Shown here one piece after another: positions 44,171 to 61,707 of a DNA stretch of 64,000 nt. The notes under the pieces are model-generated. The model had not been told where the DNA came from, did not search any database, and saw only the letters and a list, made by a program, of their open reading frames with translations. The translations under genes were made by a program, and so were the position numbers. The stretch comes from Rhodococcus sp. B7740 (GTDB lineage Bacteria > Actinomycetota > Actinomycetes > Mycobacteriales > Mycobacteriaceae). Each line of letters opens with the position of its first letter. The stretch's first letter is position 1. Location of the stretch: assembly GCF_000954115.1 (NCBI RefSeq), contig NZ_CP010797.1, forward strand, positions 806,001-870,000. The letters run 5' to 3'.

Positions 44171-46657
44171 GTGCGAGTCCCACAATCCTGGCTGACCGAG
44201 GTCCTGCACGCGGGGACTCCCGACTGGGCCGTCTCGCCCGAGGAGCTCGATGCCGGTTTCGTGCGGGTCGGGTTCGAGGTCGAGGAACTCGACTCGCTGG
44301 ACAACGTGACCGGCCCACTGGTGGTGGGTCGGGTGAGTTCGATCGAGGAGCTGACCGAGTTCAAGAAGCCGATTCGCTTCTGCCTGGTGGACGTCGGCGG
44401 TGCCGAGCCGCAGGAAATCGTGTGCGGTGCCAGGAACTTCGCCGAGGGTGACCTGATCGTGGCGGCTCTGCCGGGCAGCGTTCTGCCCGGGGGATTCGCC
44501 ATCGCGTCGCGCAAGACCTACGGCCGCAACTCCAACGGCATGATCTGCTCGACGCTCGAACTGGGGTTGGGTAAGGATCACTCCGGAATCCTGGTGCTGC
44601 CCGAGGGCACGGCCGCTCCTGGCGACGACGCCAAAGCTGTTCTCGGCCTACATGACTCGGTCATCGAGCTCAACGTGACCCCCGATCGCGGGTACGCCTT
44701 CTCGGTCCGTGGTCTCGCCCGTGAGCTGGCCTGCAGTTTCGATCTCCCCTTCGTGGATCCGGCGCGGACGGTTCCCACCGAGGTCACCGGTGACGCGTGG
44801 CCGGTCACCGTCGAACCGAACTCGGGCGCATCGCGATTCGCGCTGCGCAAGATCGTCGGCATCGATCCGACCGCGACCACGCCTTGGTGGATGCAGCGTC
44901 GACTTCTGCTGGCCGGTGTGCGCCCGATCTCGGCTGCCGTCGATGTCACCAACTACGTGCTGCACGAGCTCGGGCAGCCGCTGCACGCGTTCGATGCGTC
45001 CAAGCTCGACGGCGACCTCGTCGTCCGCCGCGCGAATGCGGGGGAGAAGCTGACCACCCTGGACGGCGTCGAGCGGGCTCTCGATCCCGAGGATATCGTC
45101 ATCGCCGACGGATCGGGAGCGATCTCGTTGGCGGGCGTCATGGGCGGCGCGTCCACCGAAGTCGACGATTCGACCACCGAGGTCGTGCTCGAAGCGGCGT
45201 CGTTCGATCCGCTCGCGGTGTTCCGCACCGGTCGTCGTCACAAACTCTCCAGCGAGGCCAGCAAGCGTTTCGAGCGGACCGTGGATTCGGCACTGCCGGT
45301 GGCGGCGCTCGATCGGGCCGCGCAGTTGCTGGTCGAGATCGCCGGTGGCCGGATCGAGCCCGTGTTGACCGATATCGGCGAGGCCGCCCAGTACCCCACG
45401 ATCACGATGGACTTCGACCTCCCTGATCGAATCGCCGGAGTGCAGTACCCGAACGGCACCGCTGCCCGTCGGTTGACGCAGATCGGCTGCGGGGTCGAGG
45501 TGTCGGTCGACGACGGCGGACACGGCCAGCTCATCGTCACCCCGCCGTCCTGGCGACCGGATCTGGTGCAGCGCGCCGATCTGGTGGAAGAGGTGTTGCG
45601 CCTCGAAGGGCTCGAACAGATCCCGTCGGTACTGCCGTCGGCCCCGGGCGGTCGTGGCCTCACCGCCGAACAGAAGCGCAGGCGCGCCGTCGGCAAGGCA
45701 CTCGCGTTCTCCGGGTACGTCGAGGTGCTGCCTCCGGTGTTCTTGCCCAGGGGTGTGTTCGACACGTGGGGACTCGACGCGGACGATCCGCGGCGCGCGA
45801 CCACCTCGGTGCTCAATCCGCTCGAGGCCGATCGTCCCGAGCTCGCGACCACAGTGCTTCCGGGTTTGCTCGAGATGTTGAGCAGGAACATCGCCCGCGG
45901 TCAGCGAGACGTCTCGCTGTTCGGCATTGCTCAGGTGGTGCTTCGACACGACGCCACCGCTGCGGTGGACGCGTTGCCGGTCGATCGTCGTCCGACCGAC
46001 GACCAGATCGCCATGCTTCGCGGTTCGTTGCCGGCGCAGCCGGTGCATGTGGGCATGGTGCTCACCGGGCAGCGTGAATTGTCGGGTCCCTGGGGTCCCG
46101 GTCGCGCGGCCGAGGCCGCCGATGCCTTCGCAGCGGTGCGTACCGTTGCCGAGGCGTCCGGGGTGCACGTCGATCTTCGCGCAGCACAGCATCTTCCGTG
46201 GCATCCGGGTCGGTGCGCGGAGGTCTTGCTTGACGGCGAGGTCGTCGGGTACGCGGGCGAGTTGCATCCGGCGGTGCTGGAGCGGGCGGGCTTGCCGCCG
46301 CGCACGTGTGCCGCCGAGTTGAGTCTGAGCGCTCTTCCCGTCGTCGAATCGCTCCCTGCCCCCGAGGTGTCGCCGTATCCGGCGGTGTTGCAGGACGTGG
46401 CCGTGGTGGTCGACGCGTCCGTACCTGCGGCGTCGGTGCAAGCTGCACTCACGATCGGCGGTGGCGACCTGCTCGAGTCGATTCGTTTGTTCGACGTCTA
46501 CGAGGGCGAACAGGTCGGTGAGGGTCGTAAGTCCCTGGCGTTCGCGTTGCGATTCCGCGGAGCCGACGGCACCTTGACCGAGGATCAGGCGACGGCTGCC
46601 CGCGATGCGGCGGTCGAAGCGGCATCGAAGGCCGTCGGAGCGCAGTTGCGCAGTTGA
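44171..46657 (+). CDS. pheT: Phenylalanyl-tRNA synthetase beta subunit
   Basis: An 828-residue subunit. It has an N-terminal tRNA-binding OB domain at about 40-150 ([40 protein letters not shown]). The B3/B4 editing domain includes [20 protein letters not shown] and the B5 domain [20 protein letters not shown]. The catalytic-like core and the C-terminal ferredoxin-fold anticodon-binding domain ([37 protein letters not shown]) are complete. The start is GTG at 44171, 56 bases after pheS. The stop codon lies inside the first unit of a 22-bp tandem repeat. Confidence 0.96.
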   Translation: MRVPQSWLTEVLHAGTPDWAVSPEELDAGFVRVGFEVEELDSLDNVTGPLVVGRVSSIEELTEFKKPIRFCLVDVGGAEPQEIVCGARNFAEGDLIVAALPGSVLPGGFAIASRKTYGRNSNGMICSTLELGLGKDHSGILVLPEGTAAPGDDAKAVLGLHDSVIELNVTPDRGYAFSVRGLARELACSFDLPFVDPARTVPTEVTGDAWPVTVEPNSGASRFALRKIVGIDPTATTPWWMQRRLLLAGVRPISAAVDVTNYVLHELGQPLHAFDASKLDGDLVVRRANAGEKLTTLDGVERALDPEDIVIADGSGAISLAGVMGGASTEVDDSTTEVVLEAASFDPLAVFRTGRRHKLSSEASKRFERTVDSALPVAALDRAAQLLVEIAGGRIEPVLTDIGEAAQYPTITMDFDLPDRIAGVQYPNGTAARRLTQIGCGVEVSVDDGGHGQLIVTPPSWRPDLVQRADLVEEVLRLEGLEQIPSVLPSAPGGRGLTAEQKRRRAVGKALAFSGYVEVLPPVFLPRGVFDTWGLDADDPRRATTSVLNPLEADRPELATTVLPGLLEMLSRNIARGQRDVSLFGIAQVVLRHDATAAVDALPVDRRPTDDQIAMLRGSLPAQPVHVGMVLTGQRELSGPWGPGRAAEAADAFAAVRTVAEASGVHVDLRAAQHLPWHPGRCAEVLLDGEVVGYAGELHPAVLERAGLPPRTCAAELSLSALPVVESLPAPEVSPYPAVLQDVAVVVDASVPAASVQAALTIGGGDLLESIRLFDVYEGEQVGEGRKSLAFALRFRGADGTLTEDQATAARDAAVEAASKAVGAQLRS

Positions 46658-46727
46658 CTCAGCGCAGTTGCGCAGTTGACTCAGCGCAGTTGCGCAGTCG
46701 ACTCGGCGCCACTGCGCAGTTGGATCC
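46640..46727. repeat. 22-bp tandem repeat (about four copies) over the pheT 3' end
   Basis: Copies of GCGCAGTTGCGCAGTTGACT plus CA at 46640, 46662 (identical), 46684 (two changes) and 46706 (degenerate). Each unit has an internal 8-base duplication. The first copy supplies the last codons and stop of pheT. Confidence 0.85.
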
Positions 46728-46794
46728 GTGCACGCCCGGGCTCGGGTGTCCGTAGCGTGGAGTCACGAGTGGCCACGGGTGACGGGAGCAGCGC

Positions 46795-47352
46795 ATGAGT
46801 GAATTCGGGACAGACGGTACGGCGACGGATGTGCAGGTGATCGAGCAGATCCTCGCTGCAGTGTCAGGTCGTCCGCGGTTGGCCCCGGTGGCGGCTGCCG
46901 CGGCGGCTCTGGCGGCCGAGCTGGGTACTGCAGATCCGGAGCCGGTCACCCCCGATCGTGGAGCCCCACCCGGAACGGTTCCCGATGTCGACGTCCCGCA
47001 GGTGACCAAGCCGCGGATCGACCAGCCGCTCGGTGATCCACCGCCGGGGGCTCCGCTCGGTGGCACGGTACCGGGAATCATCGACGCGGAATTGGTCGAG
47101 GACCTGCCCGGCGGTACCGGATACGGTTCCGGTGCGGTGAGCGCACCGATCGGTGACTTCACCGATTCGGGGGTGCCGACGTGGGACGGTGTGCGAGGCA
47201 GGGTCGAACAGCGCGCGGGCACAGCCGTCGGCGCAGAGGAGTTGGACCGTGAGTCGAGGGCGGGCCGTGACCTCGACGAGCAGTGGAACGAACGGCAGGA
47301 AGCGGGCCGCAGGAAGCTCGACGAGATCCGCAAGTCCATGGGTGGACGCTGA
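46795..47352 (+). CDS. Hypothetical proline-rich protein
   Basis: A 185-residue protein of unknown function. It has an N-terminal helix (VQVIEQILAAVSGRPRLAPV and an alanine run), then a proline/glycine-rich low-complexity middle (PRIDQPLGDPPPGAPLGGTV). The C-terminus is a charged helix (EELDRESRAGRDLDEQWNER). There is no signal peptide or membrane helix. GGGAG before the ATG supports translation. It lies between the pheT tandem repeat and argC on the same strand. I see no relation to arginine metabolism, and it may be confined to Rhodococcus relatives. Confidence 0.65.
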   Translation: MSEFGTDGTATDVQVIEQILAAVSGRPRLAPVAAAAAALAAELGTADPEPVTPDRGAPPGTVPDVDVPQVTKPRIDQPLGDPPPGAPLGGTVPGIIDAELVEDLPGGTGYGSGAVSAPIGDFTDSGVPTWDGVRGRVEQRAGTAVGAEELDRESRAGRDLDEQWNERQEAGRRKLDEIRKSMGGR

Positions 47353-47365
47353 CACACCGGACCCG

Positions 47366-49691
<2,326 letters not shown>

Positions 49692-49695
<4 letters not shown>

Positions 49696-50602
49696 CTTCC
49701 GCCGCACTGGATTTGACGGCCGCGCAGAAGGCGTTCACCCTCGCCGAGGCACTGCCGTGGCTGCAGCGATTCTCGGGCAAGATCGTCGTGGTGAAGTACG
49801 GCGGAAACGCCATGATCGACGACGATCTGAAGCGGGCGTTCGCGGCCGACATGGTGTTTCTGCGCACCGTCGGAATTCATCCGGTCGTCGTGCACGGCGG
49901 AGGGCCGCAGATCTCGGCCATGCTGACCAGACTCGGCCTGGCAGGTGAATTTCGCGGCGGATTCCGCGTCACCACGCCCGAGGTCATGGACGTTGCGCGG
50001 ATGGTGCTGTTCGGACAGGTCGGGCGCGAGCTCGTCGGCCTGATCAACGGTCACGGTCCGTATGCCGTGGGGATCTCCGGTGAGGATGCGCACCTGTTCA
50101 CCGCGACGCGTCGTACCGTGCTGGTCGACGGCATCGACACCGACATCGGCCTCGTCGGCGACGTCACGTCGGTGAACCCCGCTGCGGTGTTCGATCTCAT
50201 TGCAGCAGGGCGCATTCCGGTGGTGTCCACCATCGCTCCCGACCGCGACGGCGTCGTGCACAACATCAACGCCGACACTGCGGCCGCGGCGCTGGCCAGT
50301 GCCATCGGTGCCGAGAAGATGGTGGTGCTCACCGATGTCGAAGGCCTGTACACCGATTGGCCCGATCGCAGCTCGTTGACCTCCGAGATCGACGCGTCCG
50401 CGCTCGAGGCGTTGCTGCCCTCGCTCGACGCCGGGATGGTGCCGAAGATGGAAGCGTGTCTGCGTGCGGTTCGAGCGGGTGTGCCGTCGGCGCATGTCAT
50501 CGACGGTCGCGTCGAACATTCCGTGCTGGTGGAGCTGTTCTCCGGTGAGGGGATCGGCACCATGGTCACCCCCGATCATTCTTCTACGTCAGGAGTCATG
50601 CC

Positions 50603-50606
<4 letters not shown>
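49692..50606 (+). CDS. argB: Acetylglutamate kinase
   Basis: A 304-residue amino-acid kinase family enzyme phosphorylating N-acetylglutamate, usually the arginine-inhibited control step. Visible are [17 protein letters not shown], the substrate loop [24 protein letters not shown]-like [15 protein letters not shown], and the nucleotide segment [14 protein letters not shown]. The N-terminal helix ([18 protein letters not shown]) is typical of arginine-sensitive forms. It overlaps argJ and argD by ATGA. Confidence 0.96.
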
Positions 50607-53252
<2,646 letters not shown>

Positions 53253-53303
53253 GATCCGGTTACCCATCATGCGCAACAAGAACAACGAAGGAGCTTGAAC
53301 ACC

Positions 53304-55948
<2,645 letters not shown>

Positions 55949-56056
55949 GTGCGCAATCGACATCCCTGCCGGTTCGTCGAGTGTGATGTGAGAAGCTTTC
56001 GTCACGCGAAGACCGATGCCGGTCGTTCCGTCGGGGCCGAACGCAGGAGTGTACTT

Positions 56057-59000
56057 GTGGGACTGAATGCAGACGCCGTACGCGGCCCACTGCGCCGTGC
56101 CATTGCCACGGCGCAGAACGGTCTCGAGGTCATCCGTCTCGGTGGGCTCGAGACCGAGGTGGACCCGTCACCGTTTCGGGTGATGGACCGCGAGCCGATG
56201 TATCGGCTTCGTCGTTACTTCCCCGACGATGTTCCTGCGGACAGTCCTCCGGTGGTGCTGATTCCTCCGATGATGGTCTCCGCGGACGTCTACGACGTGA
56301 CGACCGACCAAGGGGCGGCGGGAATCCTGCACGGCATGGGGTTGGATCCGTGGGTCGTCGACTTCGGTTCGCCCGATACCGAGGAAGGCGGATGGGGCCG
56401 CACGCTCGCCGATCACGTGGTGGCGATCAGCGAGGTCGTCGACAAGGTGCACGAGCACACCGGTCGCGATGTACACCTGGGTGGCTATTCCCAGGGCGGA
56501 ATGTTCTGCTACCAGGCGGCCGCCTACCGAGGCGGCCGAAATCTGGCCAGTCTCATCACCTTCGGGGCTCCGGTCGATACACTCGCCGGTTTGCCTCTCG
56601 GGATCCCGGCCGGAGTGGCGACGCGAGGTGCGGAGTTCCTGGCCGACCATGTGTTCACCCGGCTCGCCGTGTCGGGGTGGATGGCGCGGACTGGATTCCA
56701 ATTGCTCGATCCGGCGAAGACCGTGCGGTCGCGCTTGGATTTCCTACGCCAGTTGCACGACCGTGAGGCACTGTTGCCACGCGAGCCGCAGCGACGCTTT
56801 CTGGCGATGGACGGGTGGGTGGCCTGGTCCGGCCCGGCCGTTGCCGAGTTGTTGAAGCAGTTCGTCGTGCACAACCGCATGATGACCGGCGGGTTTGTCA
56901 TCAAGGACAGACTGTTGACTCTGGCAGAACTGACGGTGCCGGTGTTGGCCTTCGTCGGCGAGGTGGACGACATCGGTCAACCGCTCGCCGTCCGCGGCAT
57001 CCAGCGCGCTGCCCCGCGTGCGCAGGTCTTCGAAACAACCTTGCGCGCAGGCCATTTCGGCTTGGTTGTCGGCAGTACCGCGGCTGCGCAGACGTGGCCG
57101 ACGACGGGAAACTGGATTCGGTGGCGGGAAGATCTCGGACCCAGGCCCGAGGCGGTCCGCGTCATGGAACGCGAGGATCACGGTGACAGCGACAGCGGAG
57201 TGTCGATCACCAATCGACTGATTCATACCGCTGCCTCCATCGCCGAAGTCGGCGTCGGTGTCGGCCGCGGGCTGGCGTCGGCCGCGACGGGGGCGGTGCG
57301 CGGTACCCGGGAGATCTCGTCCGAAGCCGTGCGCACGTTGCCGAGGCTCGCCCGCCTGGGGCAGATGCAGCCCCACAGCCGAGTCTCGTTGGGCCGCTTG
57401 ATCGCCGAACAGGGACGTAAATCTCCGAACGGCGAGTGCTTCCTGTTCGACGATCGAGTGCACACCTACGATGCCGTGAACGTTCGCATCGACAACGTGG
57501 TGCGCGGTCTGATCAGCGTCGGCGTGCGGCCCGCGTCGCGCATCGGAGTGCTGATGGAGACCCGCCCCAGCGCGTTGGCTGCCATGGCGGCGCTCTCGCG
57601 GATCGGGGCGGTGCCTGTTCTGCTGCAGCCTGGCAGCGACCTGACTGCAGCCTTGCGGACCGTCGACGTCGACACGGTGATCGCGGATCCGGAGAACGTG
57701 GCAGCTGCAGTGTCGGTGACACCGAACGTCCTGGTGCTCGGCGGCGGAGACACGCGGACGCTCGACGTCCCGTCCGGATACGAGGTCACAGATCTCGAGG
57801 CCATCGATCCCGACACGGTGCGTTTGCCCCAGTGGTACGAGCCGGACCCGGGTCGTGCCCGCGAACTGGCGATGATCCTGTTCACGACGACCGATCACGG
57901 TCTCGAACCGCGATACATCACCAACCACCGCTGGGCCTTGTCCGCTTTCGGTACGGCCACCACTGCTGCTCTCGGTCCCGGCGATACTGTGTATTGCCTT
58001 GCACCGCTGCATCATTCGGCAGGAATCCTCGTCACGATCGGTGGTGCACTCGCGGGCGGATCGCGGATCGCACTGTCGCGTGGTCTCGAGCCCGAGAGGT
58101 TCAGCGAAGAGGTCTACCGCTACGGCGTCACGGTCGTGAGCTACACCTGGACGATGATGCGTCAGATCCTCGACGACGGCCGATTCCCCGTCGACTCCGG
58201 TCACCCGGTGCGGCTGTTCATCGGATCCGGCATGCCGGTGGGGCTGTGGCGACGCACTCTAGCAAGATTCAGCCCGGCTCGGGTACTCGAGTTCTACGCC
58301 TCCACCGAGAACGACGTGATTCTGGCCAACGTCGCAGGCTCGAAGATCGGATCCAAGGGCCGACCGTTGCCCGGTAGCGCACGGGTTGCATTGGCGGCCT
58401 ACGACCCGATCACCGGGCGTCTCGAAGAGGACGACGAGGGCTTCGTTCGACAGTGCCGCGACGACGAGATCGGACTACTCCTCGGCCGACCGAGCGGAGA
58501 CGGCGAAGCGACCAGTCACGTCATGCGGGGAGTGTTCGAACCCGCGGACGCGTGGATCCCCACCGAGAACCTGTTCCGTCGCGATTCCGACGGCGACTAC
58601 TGGCTCGTCGACCGCAAGGACACCGTCGTGCGATCGGCCTGCGGGCCGGTGTACACCCAACCGATCGTCGACGCGGTGGGTGACCTGGATCAGGTCGATT
58701 CGGCTGTGGTGTACGGAGTGCGGGTGACGTCCGATCGGCCACGATCGGTGCGCGTCGAGGCATCGGCCACCGAGGTGGCCGTCTGCGCCATATCGCTGCA
58801 ACCGGAAGCGGTGATCACCGCTCGTGCGTTGACGGACACTCTCGGCGTGCTGCTGCCGGCGGAGCGCCCGGCGATCGTGCACGTGGTGCCCGAAATTCCG
58901 GTGGGTCGCGCGTACCGACCGACCGCGACGGCGTTGAAGCAGGCCGGCATTCCGACGCCGAGTGCGCGTTCGTGGTACTACGACGCCGAGTCGAACAGCT

Positions 59001-59074
59001 ATCGTCGAATGACGAAAGCTGTTGTGGCCGAGCGGTTCGTCGGACGAGAAGCCGCCGCCGAACAATCGTCGTAG
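56057..59074 (+). CDS. Bifunctional alpha/beta hydrolase - acyl-CoA synthetase-like fusion (Rv1683-type)
   Basis: A 1005-residue protein. Residues about 60-360 are an alpha/beta hydrolase of the PHA-synthase/lipase type: nucleophile Ser145 in LGGYSQGGMFCYQAAA, Asp304 or Asp305 in GEVDDIGQP, His333 in RAGHFGLVVGS. Residues 455-1000 have the adenylate-forming acyl-CoA synthetase fold (YCLAPLHHSAGILVTIGGAL, EFYASTENDVILANVAGSK, YWLVDRKDTVVRS). The ATP loop normally TSGTTGxPKG reads FTTTDHGLEPRY, and the C-terminal catalytic lysine region reads VGRAYRPTATALK, so ligase activity is doubtful. AGGAG seven bases before the GTG at 56057 decides the start. It resembles mycobacterial Rv1683, linked to triacylglycerol metabolism. 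Confidence 0.85.
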   Translation: MGLNADAVRGPLRRAIATAQNGLEVIRLGGLETEVDPSPFRVMDREPMYRLRRYFPDDVPADSPPVVLIPPMMVSADVYDVTTDQGAAGILHGMGLDPWVVDFGSPDTEEGGWGRTLADHVVAISEVVDKVHEHTGRDVHLGGYSQGGMFCYQAAAYRGGRNLASLITFGAPVDTLAGLPLGIPAGVATRGAEFLADHVFTRLAVSGWMARTGFQLLDPAKTVRSRLDFLRQLHDREALLPREPQRRFLAMDGWVAWSGPAVAELLKQFVVHNRMMTGGFVIKDRLLTLAELTVPVLAFVGEVDDIGQPLAVRGIQRAAPRAQVFETTLRAGHFGLVVGSTAAAQTWPTTGNWIRWREDLGPRPEAVRVMEREDHGDSDSGVSITNRLIHTAASIAEVGVGVGRGLASAATGAVRGTREISSEAVRTLPRLARLGQMQPHSRVSLGRLIAEQGRKSPNGECFLFDDRVHTYDAVNVRIDNVVRGLISVGVRPASRIGVLMETRPSALAAMAALSRIGAVPVLLQPGSDLTAALRTVDVDTVIADPENVAAAVSVTPNVLVLGGGDTRTLDVPSGYEVTDLEAIDPDTVRLPQWYEPDPGRARELAMILFTTTDHGLEPRYITNHRWALSAFGTATTAALGPGDTVYCLAPLHHSAGILVTIGGALAGGSRIALSRGLEPERFSEEVYRYGVTVVSYTWTMMRQILDDGRFPVDSGHPVRLFIGSGMPVGLWRRTLARFSPARVLEFYASTENDVILANVAGSKIGSKGRPLPGSARVALAAYDPITGRLEEDDEGFVRQCRDDEIGLLLGRPSGDGEATSHVMRGVFEPADAWIPTENLFRRDSDGDYWLVDRKDTVVRSACGPVYTQPIVDAVGDLDQVDSAVVYGVRVTSDRPRSVRVEASATEVAVCAISLQPEAVITARALTDTLGVLLPAERPAIVHVVPEIPVGRAYRPTATALKQAGIPTPSARSWYYDAESNSYRRMTKAVVAERFVGREAAAEQSS

Positions 59075-59175
59075 CAATGACGTCATAGCAATGACTCAGT
59101 GCAGAACGGAACGTGTTCGGTAGCGTAAGCGAGTACACCACTTCCGGTTCGACCGGATCAGAACGAAGGACACCC

Positions 59176-59382
59176 GTGGCAATCGATTCGACACTGCTTT
59201 CCATTCTTGCGTGCCCAGTGGACAAGGGACCGCTGTTGTTGATCGAAGGGGAACTGCTCTACAACCCGCGACTTCGGCGTGCATACCCCATCGAGAACGG
59301 AATTCCGGTGTTGCTCGCGGACGACGCCCGCGATGTCGACGACGCCGAGCACGAGTCGATCCTGTCGCGCGCCACGTCCTAG
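59176..59382 (+). CDS. Trm112-family protein
   Basis: A 68-residue protein: DSTLLSILACPVDKGPLLLI then LYNPRLRRAYPIENGIPVLL. This is the Trm112/UPF0434 pattern, a small zinc-ribbon-like fold, though only the first cysteine (LACP) is kept and the second pair is absent. Members activate methyltransferases in other domains of life; the role in actinobacteria is unknown. The GTG at 59176 has GAAGGA ahead of it. The same gene follows the Rv1683 fusion in mycobacteria. Confidence 0.85.
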   Translation: MAIDSTLLSILACPVDKGPLLLIEGELLYNPRLRRAYPIENGIPVLLADDARDVDDAEHESILSRATS

Positions 59383-59404
59383 TGCTTTCCGTCGGTCACC
59401 CCGC

Positions 59405-59468
59405 GTTCGTCGACCACTGGGTTCGTCGACCACTGGGTTCGTCGACCACTGGGTTCGTCGACTACGGC
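59405..59468. repeat. 16-bp tandem repeat between Trm112 and ABC permease genes
   Basis: Three identical GTTCGTCGACCACTGG units (59405, 59421, 59437) and a fourth that diverges after GTTCGTCGAC. Each contains the palindrome GTCGAC. The last copy overlaps the stop codon of the convergent permease. Confidence 0.85.
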
Positions 59469-60217
59469 GTTCTACGACGCAATGTCGCGGCGGCTCCGAT
59501 CAGCGCGGCGACGGTGAAAGCCATGACCAAGGCGAGGTCGGTCCACATACGGCCGGTGGCCGCGGGGTACCGGGCTATCTCCTGGAGCGCGTCGACCAGG
59601 TAGCTCAGCGGCAGAACATCGCTGATCGCGCTCAGCCAGTTCGGCATCTGGTCTCGTGGCACCAGTAGTCCGCACAGGAACAGCTGCGGAATCACGACGA
59701 CCGGCATGAACTGAACGGCTTGGAACTCGGTGCGAGCGAACGCGCTGCACAGCAGTCCGATGGCGACGCCGAGCATCGCTCCTAGGACTGCGATCACCAG
59801 AACCCATCCGACCGAGCCCTCGATGTCGAGCCCGAGAAATCCGAACGCGACGGTGCACGCGAGCAGCGCTTGACCGACAGCGGCGAGCGAGAAGGCGGAC
59901 CCGTAGCTTGCAAGCAGGTCCAATTTGGACATCGGCGTCGTCAGCAGGCGCTCGAGCGTTCCGGAGGTGCGTTCACGCTGCATCGAGATCGACGTGATCA
60001 GGAACATGACGACGAACGGCAGGATGCCGAGCATCGTGATGGTGATCCGATCGAACAACGCCTGCTGGTTCGGCTGGGTCGGCACGTCTTGGTAGAGGTA
60101 GTACAGCAACACCATCAGCAGGGACGGAACGAGCAGCACCATGGCGACCGATCGATGGTCGGCTCTGAGCTGGCGCAGGATGCGGCCGGTGCCGGCTGTA
60201 TAGATCCGCGCGTTCAC
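59462..60217 (-). CDS. ABC-2 type exporter permease
   Basis: A 251-residue membrane subunit with six helices: MVLLVPSLLMVLLYYLYQD, MLGILPFVVMFLITSISMQR, LAAVGQALLACTVAFGFLG, VLVIAVLGAMLGVAIGLLCS and others. The RERTSGTLERLLTTPMSK segment and PQLFLCGLLVPRDQMPNWL are typical of drug/antibiotic exporters of the ABC-2 class. It is paired with the ATPase encoded upstream (4-base overlap). Substrate unknown. The orthologous mycobacterial pair is Rv1686c-Rv1687c. Confidence 0.88.
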   Translation of the reverse strand: MNARIYTAGTGRILRQLRADHRSVAMVLLVPSLLMVLLYYLYQDVPTQPNQQALFDRITITMLGILPFVVMFLITSISMQRERTSGTLERLLTTPMSKLDLLASYGSAFSLAAVGQALLACTVAFGFLGLDIEGSVGWVLVIAVLGAMLGVAIGLLCSAFARTEFQAVQFMPVVVIPQLFLCGLLVPRDQMPNWLSAISDVLPLSYLVDALQEIARYPAATGRMWTDLALVMAFTVAALIGAAATLRRRTP

Positions 60218-60945
60218 GATGTCTGTTCCATGGATCTGACGAGAGACAGGAATGCGCGATCGAGGGTCGTTTCGTTCGTGCGTGCGAGTAGGGCGTCAGG
60301 GCTCGATTGGGCCAGCACGGTGCCGTCGCGCATCAGAACGAGACGGCTGCAGTGCTCGGCCTCTTCCATCACGTGGCTCGAGACCAGCACCGTTGTGCCT
60401 CGTGCTGCGATATCGGCGAAACGTGACCACAGCTCGGAGCGCAGCACGGGATCCAAGCCGACGGTCGGTTCGTCGAGCACGATCAGCTCGGGTTCGGCAA
60501 TGAGCGCACTGGCCAGGGATACCCGCCCCAGTTGACCACCCGAGAGTTCGCCCGCCCGTGACGATGCGTGGTCGGCCAGGCCGACCGACTCGATGGCGGA
60601 CGCCACGTCCGCGCGGCGGCGACCGTACAGCGACCCGAAGTACTGCACGTTCTCGCGAACGGTGAGATCTCGATAGACACTCGGTGCCTGGGTCACGTAG
60701 CCGACCGTGCGGCGCAATGGTGCCGAGCCAGCCGGAGATCCGAGGACTGTCACGGTTCCGCTGTCCACGATCTGAGTGCCGACGATCGCGCGCATCAGAG
60801 TCGTCTTGCCGCAGCCCGACGGACCGAGAAGTCCCGTGATGGCTCCTCGAGGGATGGTCAGGGACAGACTGCGCAGCACCGTTCGTTTGCCGCGCCGAAC
60901 CGTCAGCCCTGAGATGTCGACGGCGTGTTCACCGGTGAACGCCAT
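60214..60945 (-). CDS. ABC exporter ATP-binding protein
   Basis: A 243-residue cytoplasmic ATPase: Walker [21 protein letters not shown], signature [16 protein letters not shown], Walker [15 protein letters not shown], and the switch histidine in [14 protein letters not shown]. These features place it with multidrug (CcmA-like) exporters. The TetR-type regulator that sits beside the orthologous mycobacterial pair is absent here. It is divergent from mpg. Confidence 0.92.
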   Translation of the reverse strand: MAFTGEHAVDISGLTVRRGKRTVLRSLSLTIPRGAITGLLGPSGCGKTTLMRAIVGTQIVDSGTVTVLGSPAGSAPLRRTVGYVTQAPSVYRDLTVRENVQYFGSLYGRRRADVASAIESVGLADHASSRAGELSGGQLGRVSLASALIAEPELIVLDEPTVGLDPVLRSELWSRFADIAARGTTVLVSSHVMEEAEHCSRLVLMRDGTVLAQSSPDALLARTNETTLDRAFLSLVRSMEQTS

Positions 60946-61024
60946 GTCGGCCTCCAGACTCGTCGGATGTTGCAGTAGTAGCCCCGTCGCGCTCGGTGGT
61001 CAAGGGCGAAGCATCATGGGAGGG

Positions 61025-61669
61025 ATGAATGCCGTTGAGTTGGAGATCGGGGAGCCCGACGACGCAGCGCGACGCATCCTCGGTGGAACCATCACCGTGG
61101 GCGACGTGTCCGTGCGCATCGTCGAAGTCGAGGCCTACGGTGGTCCGCTCGACGGTCCGTGGCCCGATCCGGCCGCGCATTCCTTCCGGGGGCCGACCGC
61201 TCGCAACGAGGTGATGTTCGGTCCTGCAGGTCGTCTCTACGTCTACCTGAGTTACGGAATGCATCTCTGTGTGAACGTGAGCTGCGGCCCGGACGGTACG
61301 GCCGCTGCTGTGTTGCTTCGTGCGGGTGAGGTGGTGGCGGGCCACCACGTCGTCGAGAGCAGGCGTGCCGGCCGCGGCCCACGATCGGCGCGGGTCGAGG
61401 CCGGTTGGGCCCGCGGGCCGGGCAATCTCGGTCGAGCAATGGGCGTCTCGCTGGAAGACAACGGAAAGGACGTGTTCGACGCGTCGTCGCCCGTCACCCT
61501 CGACCTTCTCGAACGCCCGCTGCACGAGAAGATAGTTGGATCCGGCCCACGGGTGGGGGTGAGTGCCGCGGCCGATCGTCCGTGGCGCTTCTGGGTGCTC
61601 GGGTCACCGTCGGTATCGAGCTACAAACGGAGTCCTCGCGCCGCCGCGCCCGGTGGCTCGGAGGCCTGA
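61025..61669 (+). CDS. mpg: 3-methyladenine DNA glycosylase (AAG/MPG family)
   Basis: A 214-residue alkylbase glycosylase starting base-excision repair. Landmarks are [20 protein letters not shown] (catalytic glutamate and substrate loop), [40 protein letters not shown], and [16 protein letters not shown]. The start could be ATG 61025 or ATG 61016; GGGAGGG lies between them and does not decide. It is divergent from the ABC exporter, with tyrS downstream. Confidence 0.92.
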   Translation: MNAVELEIGEPDDAARRILGGTITVGDVSVRIVEVEAYGGPLDGPWPDPAAHSFRGPTARNEVMFGPAGRLYVYLSYGMHLCVNVSCGPDGTAAAVLLRAGEVVAGHHVVESRRAGRGPRSARVEAGWARGPGNLGRAMGVSLEDNGKDVFDASSPVTLDLLERPLHEKIVGSGPRVGVSAAADRPWRFWVLGSPSVSSYKRSPRAAAPGGSEA

Positions 61670-61707
61670 CCGACGTGTGGATGCGTCCATGCAGGAGAAT
61701 CGACGTC

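Noticed and set aside
46640-46727. 22-bp tandem repeat as a CRISPR array
   Set aside because: The units abut without spacers and no cas gene is present; the same holds for the 16-bp array at 59405-59468.
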